Notes: generated from the sequence alone by a model not told the origin. A stretch of DNA of 64,000 nt from Streptomyces sp. TG1A-8 (GCF_030499535.1 NZ_JASTLB010000001.1:6882001-6946000); one strand, 5' to 3'; shown: positions 33,175 to 41,809, numbered from the stretch's first letter. Made by a program: numbers and translations.

Positions 33175-34292
33175 TCAGCCGGGGTCCGGGAGGGCGTGGA
33201 GCCGGTCCAGGGCATCGGCGATCACGTCGGCCCAGGACCAGTGCCTGGCGAGGCGGAGGCGGTGGTGGCCGGTGGTGATGAGCTGGGCGGCGGTAGGGAA
33301 GAGCCGAAGCCGCAGGCGGCGGGGCTCCCGGAGTCGGGCTGGGCCGGTCAGGGCGAGCAGGGGCATCCAGGCGAGCAGGTCAAGGGCGATCTGGACGATC
33401 TCCAGCCGGATCTGGTTCTGCGCGGTGTCGTGGAGGGGGAGGTCACGCAGGCCGGTGGCGCGGGCGGCGCGGATGCGGTCCTCGGCCCGGGCCCGCCGCC
33501 GGTGGCGCAGTTCGAGGGCGGCGAGTGCCTCACCGGCCGTGTTGGTGGCGCAGCATGTCAAGTGCATGCCGTCGGCGTCGGTGAAGCGCAACTGGGCGCC
33601 GGGGTGCGGCCGTTCCCTGCGCATGATCAGCCGCAGGCTCTTCGGCCAGTCGGCCAGTCGGCCAGCCGGTCGCCGGCGAGTTCGGCGATCCAGGCGCCGT
33701 GGCGGATGTCGCCGTCGGGTTCGACGGCCGGCGTCCAGGCCGAGGCCGGGACCTTCAGGACGGCCTGGTGGAGGGCGTCGGTGATGGTCATCCCGACCGA
33801 GTACGACAGCCACCGTCCGCGCTGGGCGAGCCAGGCGACGAAGTCGTGGGTGCCGCCGCCGGAGTCGGTGCGGATCAGCGCCTGACGGCCGCGCCGCAAC
33901 CGCTTCGGCAGCTGGGTCAGGGCCAGTTTCGTGGCCTCGATGTGGTCCGCGGCGGTGTTGGAGCCAGCGTTGCCGGGCCGCCACAGGCCCACGACCGGCT
34001 CTCCGGACCCGCCGCGGCCGTGGCCGACGAATCCCATCAGCGGGTGGTGCCCGAACGTCTTCTTCCAGGTCGCGGCTGCGTCCTGCTTTTCGCAGCGCGC
34101 CACGACGAGGACCCCGTCGATGTCCACGATCACCTGCCCGCCCGCGTCCGGCGCCGCGGCACCGGCCTGCGAGACCACCGCCCGGCCGCCGCCCTCGACA
34201 CGGACACGCGGGTAGGACCCGATACGCTTCCCCACCTGGAAAGTGCCTCCGGCGGTGGCGGGAACAAGGACCTCAGCAATCCTCATTCTCAC
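33175..34292 (-). pseudogene. IS1380-family transposase with internal deletion and frameshift
   Basis: The frame from 34292 begins MRIAEVLVPATAGGTFQVGK and jumps early from VVSQAGAAAPDA to GGQVIVDIDGVLVVARCEKQ. It thereby skips the N-terminal third that survives at 19.0-19.2 kb. The catalytic Asp in VDIDG and the RTDSGGGTHDF motif are present. At 33644-33667 the octamer ggccagtc is repeated in tandem, and the frame shifts there. The next frame continues LIMRRERPHPGAQLRFTDAD to LALTGPARLREPRRLRLRLF and a stop at 33175. The copy is inactive. Confidence 0.85.
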
Positions 34293-34321
34293 TGCTCAGA
34301 GGCACTTTCTGCTTTCCTGAC

Positions 34322-34346
34322 CACCAGGCGGACAGTCCGCCTGGTG
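34322..34346. repeat. Perfect 25-base palindrome upstream of the IS1380 gene
   Basis: The arms CACCAGGCGGAC and GTCCGCCTGGTG are exact complements around a single A. A degraded version lies at about 6921-6950 in the related fragment. It is probably part of the IS1380 5' end region (a hairpin limiting read-in transcription) or the element's terminus. Confidence 0.6.
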
Positions 34347-34354
34347 AAAGTACG

Positions 34355-34920
34355 AAGCCAGGCGTCGACCTCGCGCTGGGCGAGCACGATGCCGTCGCCG
34401 CGCAGCGCGGAGATCAGGTGGACACGGCGGCCATCGGTGCGGATGGCGCCGCGCAGGGATTTGCCGTCCACCGCGACCGCCGCCCGCACCGGGCAGGACG
34501 GCGGGTGTTCGTCCTGCCCAGCGGCGCGGGAAGCGTCCGCGCGGGCGGTGAGCCAGCCGCCGATCGCCGCGTCGAGCGCGTCGCCGTCGATGCGCCGCAG
34601 TACCCGGCGCACGGTCGCCTCGCCGGGTGCACGATACGACCGGTCCGGATCGTGGGGCGCGGCCCCGCAGTGAAGAAGGAGCCGGTCGGGGGCATCGGCA
34701 GCCCACTCGGCGATCGCGGTCAGGGACTTCGTTCCGGCCAGGACCGAGCAGGCGGCCAGGGCCAGGATGTACGACAGCGAGTGGCGCCGGCCCCGGAGCC
34801 GGCGCGGGTCGGGCAGGCGTCGCAGCCGGTCCAGCAGGTCAGGCAGTTGGCAGTTCGTCGGAGCGGGCCGGACCGGAACCAGCGAGTTGGCTCAGTCCGG
34901 CGGGGACGGGCGATGCTGAC
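34355..34920 (-). pseudogene. ISAs1-family transposase, C-terminally truncated
   Basis: The minus strand reads LPDLLDRLRRLPDPRRLRGR, the transmembrane-like LSYILALAACSVLAGTKSLT, AIAEWAADAPDRL, ATVRRVLRRIDGDALDAAIG, AAVAVDGKSLRGAIRTDGRR and VHLISALRGDGIVLAQREVD. This is the usual N-terminal two thirds of ISAs1 transposases, with the first catalytic Asp in AVDGKSLRGA. It is cut at about 34355 by the IS1380 end region, so the C-terminal DDE residues are missing. Confidence 0.75.
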
Positions 34921-35353
34921 GCAGCAGACACGGTCTTCCGTTGTGGTGATCAGGGAACTCGACACCCCATGATCATCGGGAGCCGTGCCTGCGCGTGTAC
35001 CTGCCGGCCCACCACGGCCGAGGTGGGGCATCAGGACCATACCGGCTATGTCGGGCCAACCGCGAGAACGGCGAAGCCCTGACTGGACCCGGCAATCGTG
35101 ACCACGCGACACTTCGACAACGGGGCCCCTTGCTCCTCGCTGGACTCGACATCCGCGAGCTACCAAGAGGCCCTTCTTCCACGCATCCGCACCGGCCGAC
35201 TCACCCGGGCCAGGCCCCTGTTCGAACCCCACCGGCCACCCGAGCGGATAGAGAACAGCCAGTCAGAATTTGGCATCTCGCCATCATCGAGCTTCAACCA
35301 ACCCGAAGGTCAACATCGACGTGGGGCGCCACCAACGCCATGGCCAACAACAA
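34921..35353. other. Intergenic region, no supported gene
   Basis: A plus-strand frame from 35098 (MTTRHFDNGAPCSSLDSTSA) is open for 99 codons but has no ribosome site and no recognisable motif. I do not call it. The remainder probably belongs to the N-terminal side of the ISAs1 element. Confidence 0.4.
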
Positions 35354-35755
35354 CTAGGAAGACCGGGCGTCGGCGGTGCCAGCGCCGGTACTGGTGAGGC
35401 CCATCTGCCGCAAGCCCGCATTGTAGGTGCTGTAGGCGGTGCCGTGGGCCTCGGAGTCGCTCACCAGGAGTAAGGCGAGTTCTTCCCAGGAGGCGCCGTG
35501 GTGGCGGTGGGCGACGGTCAGGTGTCGCACGCGTCGGGTTAACTCGTTGGCGAGGGCGGCGGTGTGGCGGAGCAGCTTGGCTCGCTGGGCCTTGGGCAGG
35601 GTCGCCAGGTCGTAGTAGTCCTGCAGGCCGAGGACGGTCAGGGCGGCTTCCAGGTGTCCGCTCTCGACGGCCTGGGCGATGTAGCTCTGGGGGTCGTCGG
35701 TCCGGGTCCAGGTGAGCGTGGTGACTTTGGGAGTGCGATTGACGGAAACGGTCAT
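35354..35755 (-). CDS. Conserved hypothetical protein with HTH-like segment
   Basis: The 133-residue protein starts at an ATG preceded by AGGAGGA, one of the best ribosome sites in the window. It is mostly helical: SYIAQAVESGHLEAALTVLG, LQDYYDLATLPKAQRAKLLR, and HRHHGASWEELALLLVSDSE. The last segment resembles the GASW.EI...LG.S..A.... helix-turn-helix start seen in many small Streptomyces proteins. A DNA-binding role is possible but unproven. Two direct repeats lie upstream at 35778-35814. Confidence 0.7.
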   Translation of the reverse strand: MTVSVNRTPKVTTLTWTRTDDPQSYIAQAVESGHLEAALTVLGLQDYYDLATLPKAQRAKLLRHTAALANELTRRVRHLTVAHRHHGASWEELALLLVSDSEAHGTAYSTYNAGLRQMGLTSTGAGTADARSS

Positions 35756-35777
35756 GGGTCCTCCTGAGATCTGCTGT

Positions 35778-35814
35778 GCGTTTTCCGCACGCCCTTACTG
35801 AGCGCTTTCCGCAC
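35778..35814. promoter_or_regulatory. Direct repeats GCG(T/C)TTTCCGCAC upstream of the 35.7 kb gene
   Basis: GCGTTTTCCGCAC at 35778 and GCGCTTTCCGCAC at 35802 differ at one base and are 24 bp apart. They begin 23 bp upstream of the start codon of the HTH-like gene, so they are good candidates for its operator or for an activator site. Further upstream, TGACGTCA at about 35868 is a short palindrome. Confidence 0.5.
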
Positions 35815-35984
35815 ATCTGCAGTCAACCCGCTTTGGAGAAGTTTTATGCGTTCATGTTCGTGAGGCTATGACGTCATTACGTCTGTGTTGCAATGTGCGC
35901 GGCGTCGCGGTGCGACCGAAAAGATTGAAACCAGGAGAGGTAAAGAGCGCTCCATTATGCTGACTACACAGAGAGAATGCAGTG

Positions 35985-36885
35985 CTACTTTGAGGGAAGG
36001 AGAGGGAAAGCGGAGCGACGCCATCGGCGACAGGGCGGTTGCAAGTTCCGGGGTCGTGCGGCTGGTCGGGTTGTGACCCGGGGCTTCGTCGTTCTCGCGA
36101 TCGGCCGGAAAGGCGCTGAGCGTTTTCGGCGTTGCCTCTCCAGGGTGAGGACGGCTTTGGCGATGACCGTCATGTGGTTGGGGCTGCGGCGGGCTCTGCG
36201 GAGGATGCGCCAGGACTTCAGGCTCGCGACGCTTCGTTCGACTGGCGCCCGCGCCGCCGACAGGGCCCGGTTGATCGTCCGCTGAGTCGCGGTGAGGTCC
36301 TGGTGCGGGAGTCGTCTGATCGGCGTGGTCACCCAAGGAAGGGCCGGCCCCGATGTAGGCGCGGTCGGCGAGAACGGGAACGCCCTGGCGTTCGCAGATT
36401 TGGATGACACGGTGGGCGCGGGCCGCTGTCAGGTCGTGGGTGCGGCCGGGCAGTGCCGGCGAGATCCACCGCAGTCTGCCCGCAGAGTCGGCCATGACCT
36501 GCAGGTTCACGCCGTGGCGGCGGTGCTTGTGGGAGAAGTCGGTCCGGCTGTCGCCGACGCGGTCGCACTCGGCGAGTGTGCCGTCGGGCAGGACGTGCTC
36601 GGGATCGATCTCCCGCAGGGCCCGCAGCAGGCCGGGCGCCCGCCGGAAGAGGTGGTCGACAACGGCGGTGACGTAGGCGTGGGCGGTGCCGACGGATATG
36701 CCGAACCCGGCGGCGATCTGCGCGAGCGTGTCGTGCCGGCGAAGATGGACCAGGCCGACGAGAGCACGCTGGTGGGGCGGGAGTTTGCGGCAGCGGTCAC
36801 CCTCACGGGTGACGGTGAGCATGGTGGCCCACTCGACCAGGGCGTGAGGCAGGTCGGGTGCGGCAGGATAGGGAACCGACGAGGC
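35985..36885 (-). pseudogene. IS5-family transposase, frameshifted
   Basis: Minus-strand frames give [60 protein letters not shown], the catalytic [20 protein letters not shown], and [14 protein letters not shown] with the second Asp. In another frame [20 protein letters not shown] and [20 protein letters not shown] carry the Glu region. One frameshift near 36345 separates them, and the C-terminus overruns the usual stop. It is a two-frame inactive copy of an ISH1/IS5-type element. The 5' non-coding end extends to about 36940. Confidence 0.8.
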
Positions 36886-36991
36886 TCCTGCGCTGATGAG
36901 TTGAGACGTCGAACACCTTTCTCAACGGCACAGGAGCCTGGTGCGTTGCGGGACACCAACCCGTCACCCGATCAGTGGCCACTCCGAAAGA

Positions 36992-37196
36992 GCTCACCGT
37001 CACGTCGTTGGATGCGTGACTGCCTGGCGGCGCGTCGGGGCGTGGTGGGCCCTGGGGCCGGGTGGGTCTTCAGGCCGTGGTGGGCGAGCCGGCGCCACCG
37101 GCCAGCCCGCCACGGCCTGAACACAGGCCCGAACCGCGGGTCGCCATGCCCCGACACACCATCACACACGTGCACACCCAACAACGTGACAGCACC
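36992..37196. mobile_element. Two IS6-family 3' ends joined tail to tail
   Basis: Positions 36992-37096 are almost identical to the reverse complement of the 3' end of the IS6 copy at 29.9-30.0 kb. Positions 37097-37196 are a second IS6 3' end in the other orientation, ending in CAACGTGACAGCACC. Each keeps the last transposase codons and the terminal repeat. The result is a 205-bp, two-ended object with no transposase core. Confidence 0.75.
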
Positions 37197-37220
37197 TGCC
37201 TCAGGCCGCTGAGCGGGTGC

Positions 37221-37697
37221 TCAGCCGCCTTCGACGATGCTCCACAGCATCGCGTGGAACTTCGCGTGTTCGGAGGCGGGAATCGTGGCCAGGCGGCGGC
37301 TGATCGCTGTTTCGCGGGCTACGGCGACCCGTTCCTTCACCTCGACGCCTTTCTCCGTCGCCTCGGGGATGCGCACTCGACGGTCGCGGGCAGAGAGCCG
37401 ACGAACGATCAGTCCGTCCCTCTCCAGGCGATCGAGGATCGACACCATCGTGGTCTTGTCGATGCCGAGTTCAGTGGCGATCTGCAGTTGCGTCCGCGCC
37501 GGGCCGTCAGCGATCAACGCGAGAACGAGCCAGTGGCGCAGATCGGACAGTCCCGCCTCGCGGGCGACCCCGTTGAAGGCGTCGCCCAGGGCTGCCGCAG
37601 CTCGATGGGCCAGCCAGACCAGATCGGCACTCGCGGCACCTGCGGGCACCGTGCCCGGCGGCTGCACCGGACCTCCCTGTTCCTTCTTCGAAGACAT
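37221..37697 (-). CDS. MarR-family transcriptional regulator
   Basis: The 158-residue protein has the MarR winged-helix core: LSDLRHWLVLALIADGPART, QLQIATELGIDKTTMVSILD, RLERDGLIVRRLSARDRRVR and IPEATEKGVEVKERV. Helices at both ends form the dimer interface. I chose the ATG at 37697 because residues before it look unstructured; a GTG/ATG further up to 37736 is possible. It is divergent from the SnoaL-like gene, with dyads in between, which is the usual arrangement for a MarR regulator of its neighbour. Confidence 0.88.
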   Translation of the reverse strand: MSSKKEQGGPVQPPGTVPAGAASADLVWLAHRAAAALGDAFNGVAREAGLSDLRHWLVLALIADGPARTQLQIATELGIDKTTMVSILDRLERDGLIVRRLSARDRRVRIPEATEKGVEVKERVAVARETAISRRLATIPASEHAKFHAMLWSIVEGG

Positions 37698-37764
37698 CTT
37701 CGGAGCGTACCATCTACACCACACCCATCCTGGCAAATATTAAACGAGTCAAGATGATCCGAGT

Positions 37765-37777
37765 CCATACGATATGG
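37765..37777. promoter_or_regulatory. Candidate MarR operator CCATA-N3-TATGG
   Basis: An exact 5-base dyad lies between the divergent MarR and SnoaL-like genes, 33 bp upstream of the latter. Just left of it, at about 37734-37745, is an A/T-rich stretch, caaatattaaa, that could hold a promoter -10. Confidence 0.45.
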
Positions 37778-37809
37778 TGAAGGTCAATCGCGATTACTGG
37801 AGGATCGAA

Positions 37810-38313
37810 GTGACCACTGGCTTGGAAGCCCGCGTACGCCGACTGGAGGACCGCGTTCTCATCGTGGAGCAGGTCATCAAGTACGCCATGGGCGTGGACC
37901 GGCGCGACTGGCAGATGTTCGCCGACTGCTTCACGGACCCCGTCTACGTCGACCACTCCGAGCAGGGTTTGCCGGCAGGTCCGTTCGCTCGTGCCGATTT
38001 CGTCGCCGTAGCCAGCCAGGTACTCAACGGCTTCACGAAGACACAGCACATCAGCCCCAACCACGTGATCGAGTTCGACGGGAACGATTCGGACCGCGCG
38101 GTCTGCCACTCCTACATGTACGCACAGCACCTGCTCGAAGGCCCCGAAGGCGGCGACTCCTACCTTCTGCGGGGCACCTACACGAACCACATGCTCCGCA
38201 CCCCCGATGGATGGAGGATCGAGCGCAACATTCAGCACGTCGGTTGGTCCGACGGCAACGGCAATGCCGTCGCCGAGGCGGCGACCCGCACCACAGCGGC
38301 GCAGCAGGCGTAG
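37810..38313 (+). CDS. SnoaL-like (NTF2-fold) protein
   Basis: The 167-residue protein has the NTF2/SnoaL_4 pattern: LEDRVLIVEQVIKYAMGVDR, DWQMFADCFTDPVYVDHSEQ, KTQHISPNHVIEFDGNDSDR, LLRGTYTNHMLRTPDGWRIE. Members include aromatic-ring hydroxylase small subunits, polyketide cyclases and dehydratases. The Tyr-Asp-His residues in the pocket suggest an acid-base enzyme, but the substrate is unknown. The GTG at 37810 has GGAGG 6 bases upstream and is preferred over the ATG at 37774. It is probably controlled by the divergent MarR regulator. Confidence 0.8.
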   Translation: MTTGLEARVRRLEDRVLIVEQVIKYAMGVDRRDWQMFADCFTDPVYVDHSEQGLPAGPFARADFVAVASQVLNGFTKTQHISPNHVIEFDGNDSDRAVCHSYMYAQHLLEGPEGGDSYLLRGTYTNHMLRTPDGWRIERNIQHVGWSDGNGNAVAEAATRTTAAQQA

Positions 38314-38335
38314 CGCCCCTGAAAGCGATGCCAGA

Positions 38336-38584
38336 GCCCTGTCACTTTGGCTGACCGGTGCCGCCCAGCGGTTCCTGTCCGCGTTCAGCGGCATCCCGCC
38401 CCACTCCCGGCCCCGCCCTCATCTGATCCCCGCATCCGACTACCGCGCCAAGACGACCGTCCGCCTCGCCATCTGGGACCAGGCCACCGGCACCACCGGC
38501 CTGCCCGCAACACTCTGACCCAGAGCCGGCACCTGGCCCCACCACACCCCAGCACGCCGTCAGGCGCCCACGCATCCGCGCCGT
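38336..38584 (+). mobile_element. IS6-family element, 3' fragment behind an end-like sequence
   Basis: GCCCTGTCACTTTGG at 38336 resembles the IS6 5' terminal repeat, but it is followed directly by the last 55 transposase codons: TGAAQRFLSAFSGIPPHSRP, ASDYRAKTTVRLAIWDQATG, then a stop at 38518. About 650 internal bp are missing. The right end is lost where the paaN remnant starts. Confidence 0.75.
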
Positions 38585-39331
38585 GAAGACTTCCTGCGGT
38601 TCGACGGCGTCCACGAGACCGATCAGCGGGGTGCGCACCACCGCGTGCTCGTGATCCGGATGCGTGGGCGCACGCGAGGGCAGGACGACCTGACCCACGG
38701 TGGCCGCTTCTTCCAGGCGCTCGAGGATGCCGTCACCGACGATCCCTCCCAGCGTGCCGCAGGCACGCTGGACGTCCGACAGCAGCCCGTCGACGGCCGC
38801 GGCCAGGTCGGCGGCGAACTCAGCCGGAGTCCTGGCTCCTTGATCCGTGGTGATGCCGCTCGCCGGAACCAGCAGGTTCTGTGGAGTCGTGCACATCTGC
38901 CCGCTGTACAGGGACAGAGAGACGGAGAGATTCCGCAGCAGCCCCTTGTAGTCGTCGGTGGAGTCCAGCACCACCGAGTTGATGCCGGCCCCCTCCGTGT
39001 AAACGTGGGCCTGCCGGGCGTCGTCCTCCAACCAGGTGCCGAACTCGGTGGAACCGGTGAAGTCCACGAGCCGGACATCGGGGTGGGTAGCCGGCCTGGA
39101 AGGCCATGAGGAAAGGCTGTCCGGTGGTGTGCTGGACGGCGTGCGCGATCTCGAAGCTGGTTGCGTTGAGCCTGACCAGGATCTCCGCAGCCACACCGGC
39201 GCGGGTGTCGGGGTTCGCCTCGCGCCATGCGATGCCCGCCGCCTTGGCCGCCTGGATGGCGTCCTCGGGCGAGACGTGCGGATAGCGCGTACCGAGGGGG
39301 AAGCCGTACGGCGATACCTCAAGCGGGCTCC
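38585..39331 (-). pseudogene. paaN: Phenylacetate-degradation aldehyde dehydrogenase PaaN, internally deleted
   Basis: Two pieces of a PaaN-type aldehyde dehydrogenase are joined. The first (39331-39085) reads LEVSPYGFPLGTRYPHVSPE, AWREANPDTRAGVAAEILVR and EIAHAVQHTTGQPFLMAFQA. The second, in another frame, reads VRLVDFTGSTEFGTWLEDDA, SLYSGQMCTTPQNLLVPASG (with the catalytic Cys) and VVRTPLIGLVD. About 130 central residues and the C-terminal quarter are missing. IS1380 sequence lies upstream and an IS6 fragment downstream. PaaN oxidises the ring-opened aldehyde intermediate of phenylacetyl-CoA breakdown. Confidence 0.75.
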
Positions 39332-39795
39332 GCACGCCGACGGACAGGTGATCGCGGACCACGACGGGGTGCTGGTTGACCGCGCACTCGCAGAGGGAGG
39401 ACACCCCGCCCTGGAAGGAAGACCTGCGGCCACTGTCCGCTGGTGGCCTTCGTCGACTACGGCGCGGCCGGCACGGGGGAGTCGGCGGCCGCGCCGTTCC
39501 GGCCGGGCAATGCCGACTCCCACACCGTCGCCGAGCATGCCTGGCCCAGCTGCCCAAGCGCACCGGCGCGGGCGCCGCACGCTGATCCGCACCGATTCGG
39601 CCAGCGGTACTCACGGCTTCCTCAACTGGCGCTCCCAGCACGGCCGGTGACTGTCGTACTCGGTGGGGATGACCATACCGAGTCCATCCACCAGGCCGTC
39701 CTGGCCGTCCCCGCCTCCGCATGGACGGCCACGATCAAGCCGGAGGACACCGTACGGAAGGGGCCTGCCTCGGCGGCCGAGCTGACCGATAGTCC
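39332..39795 (+). pseudogene. IS1380-family transposase, degenerate internal fragment
   Basis: Several frames give HADGQVIADHDGVLVDRA, AFVDYGAAGTGESAAAPFRP, RTLIRTDSASGTHGFLNWRS and SIHQAVLAVPASAWTATIKP. These are consecutive parts of an IS1380 transposase with at least three frameshifts. It ends at the TA where the IS630 element is inserted. Confidence 0.7.
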
Positions 39796-39800
39796 GCTTA

Positions 39801-40903
39801 CTGATCTTTTCGTAAGTTCGGTGGGTGTGGTGGGTGGATGGTCAGGTCGGTGTGGGCGAGGAAGGACCATGGCAGTTGCTGGTTATGGTTGATGCGGTGG
39901 ATGCCTTGTTCGGTGGCGTCGGCGAGGTTGGCGAGTTCGCGCTTCTTGAGCGACGACCACAGCAGCTCTACCGGGTTCAGTTCGGGTGCGCAGTCGGGTA
40001 ATCGCTCGATAGCGAGCCGGTCTTGTTGCGCGACCCAGGCTCGCATGGCCCGGCTCCAACGGGCGGACAGGCCACTCCGGACCAGGATCACCCTGTCTCC
40101 GCGGTAGAACGCCTTGACCGCTTCGAGGACCTCGATGAGGGCAGTGGTGTCGTAGGCGCCGGGCTTGAGATGGAAACACAGCCGGGGATCGCGGTCGGGG
40201 TCGGTGGAGTGGTAGCCCAGGGCGGCGGCCATCGAGGCACGCTTCCGGTTCAGTCGGTGCCGCAGAAGCGGCGTGCGGCCTCGAGGTGTGTAGGTACGGC
40301 GGACCTGGGGACAGGAGAAAGACGCCTGATTCGTCGAGGAACACGACCAGGCACGTGTGTTCACCGTCCCTTTTTTGGATGCGTGGCCACCCGTGCGCGA
40401 TCCAGCGGGCGATCTCGGACTCGTCCCGCTCCACCGCCCGCCGCCCGGCCCGCTGCAGACTCCCCCAGCCGGCCGGTCAGCAGACGCCACACCGACGCCC
40501 GCGACAGCGACACCCCCCGTCACCCGCTCGACCACCACGCCGACCCGTTCCAAGGTCCACGGGTCGGCCTCGAAACCATGGGCCCGGACTCTGCTCCAAC
40601 GCGGTCCGAACCGTCTCGACCTGGGCGTCATCCAGCTTGGGCGAGCGGCCGGTGGCCGCATGACGACGCAGAGCCGAAGCGCCACCCTTCTCCCACATGC
40701 GCCCCCACCGCCCGCGCGATCTCCGCATGCGAGGCGTCCTCCTCAAACAACTCGACCGCCCGCACACGGCGCGCCTCCGCCGACTGCGGCCGCGACAAGG
40801 GAGGAATAGAGGAACCAACCACAGAGGACGAGGGCCGATAAGCCACCCCGACACCCTCCCACCCACGAGGTCACCACACCCACCGAAGTTACGAAAAGAT
40901 CAG
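39801..40903 (-). mobile_element. IS630-family element with TA target duplication, inactive
   Basis: The ends CTGATCTTTTCGTAAGTTCG and its near-perfect inverted copy enclose 1103 bp, with TA on both outer sides (39799-39800 and 40904-40905), the typical IS630 target. The minus-strand transposase pieces are ARRVRAVELFEEDASHAEIA (HTH), GRSPKLDDAQVETVRTALEQ, LVVFLDESGVF with the first Asp, and CAPELNPVELLWSSLKKREL with the Glu. The second catalytic Asp (normally VWDGLPAH) reads VRSGLSARWS. At least three frameshifts add to this, so the element cannot transpose by itself. The ends look fresh. Confidence 0.85.
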
Positions 40904-40905
40904 TA

Positions 40906-41100
40906 AGGTTCTGGAGTTGACTGCGCTCGGCTTCGGCCGGGTGTCGCGCACCACGGTGCAGCGGATGCGACTTACCTGTCGCAAGCAGGGCATGTGGGCG
41001 CTGCTCGACCACCGCATCACCCGCGCCTCCAGCCCCACCGGGCGGGCCGCCTCCTCGTACACCAAAAAGCCCCTCCGGGCGTCAGTCGTACTCCTCAATC
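40906..41100 (+). mobile_element. Mu/IS481-like DDE integrase N-terminal fragment
   Basis: The frame LELTALGFGRVSRTTVQRMR, LTCRKQGMWALLDHRITRAS and SPTGRA matches the N-terminal helix-turn-helix region of large Mu-like transposases (L.ALG.GRVSRTTV.R....YR..G..GL.D.R). It was interrupted on the left by the IS630 insertion and is lost on the right before the TetR gene. Confidence 0.5.
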
Positions 41101-41209
41101 CCGCTTCGACGAGACCGCTTTCGCCTCCAGCCACATGTTGGTCGACCGTCCAAGACGCTGCGATACACTACTGATACGTATTTCGATCTCACGGAGGAAA
41201 GCGGACTGT

Positions 41210-41809
41210 ATGTCTCGCATGGCGGCGAAGGACCGACGGGAAGAGCTGATCGCAGCGGCGTTCCGAGTCATGGTCCGCGACGGAGTTACAAAAGCGACAA
41301 CGCGCGCAATCGTCAATGAAGCGAAAATGCCCTTGGGTGTTTTCCATTACTGCTTCAAATCTCGAGAAGAACTCCTTCAGGAGGTCCTTGCCCGCTTCAC
41401 GGACAGGAGCACCGAAGCGGCACGGAAGGCCTTCCAGGAGGGCGGCGACCTGAGCACAAGGATTTCCAAAAGTCTGGGGGCTTTCTGGGACGGCGTGGAA
41501 CTTTTCCCGGGAGAGCACCAAGTGAGCTATGAGCTCACGCATTACGCCTTGCGGCAGGCTGGATTCGAGGAGTTGGCTCGCCAGCAATATCAGAGTTACT
41601 TGGAAGCCCATCAGGGGCTCCTTGCAGAAGCCGCCAAGAACGAGGGGATCCGTTGGACTGTTCCTGTTCAGGTCCTCGCACGCTATCTCAACGCGGTATT
41701 GGACGGTCTCACACTGTGCTGGCTGGTCGACCGCAACAGTGAGGACAGCCGAGAGGTTCTCCGTCTGACCGGCGAACATCTGCTGACCTTCGTCGGCAAG
41801 AAGGAGTAG
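41210..41809 (+). CDS. TetR-family transcriptional regulator
   Basis: The 199-residue protein has a normal TetR DNA-binding domain (REELIAAAFRVMVRDGVTKA, TTRAIVNEAKMPLGVFHYCF, KSREELLQEVLARF) and a full helical ligand domain ending LRLTGEHLLTFVGKKE. The ATG at 41210 follows GGAGG at 41193; a second ATG at 41219 is in frame. It is convergent with the aldolase/aldehyde dehydrogenase operon and next to the catabolic cluster to 49.0 kb, so it is the obvious candidate regulator. Its likely target is the CTTGTACAAG boxes at 44.4 kb (inference). The DNA here is less GC-rich than its neighbours. Confidence 0.88.
   Translation: MSRMAAKDRREELIAAAFRVMVRDGVTKATTRAIVNEAKMPLGVFHYCFKSREELLQEVLARFTDRSTEAARKAFQEGGDLSTRISKSLGAFWDGVELFPGEHQVSYELTHYALRQAGFEELARQQYQSYLEAHQGLLAEAAKNEGIRWTVPVQVLARYLNAVLDGLTLCWLVDRNSEDSREVLRLTGEHLLTFVGKKE

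Noticed and set aside
35098..35397. A 99-codon plus-strand frame beginning MTTRHFDNG
   Set aside because: No ribosome site, no motif, and located in DNA next to the ISAs1 remnant.
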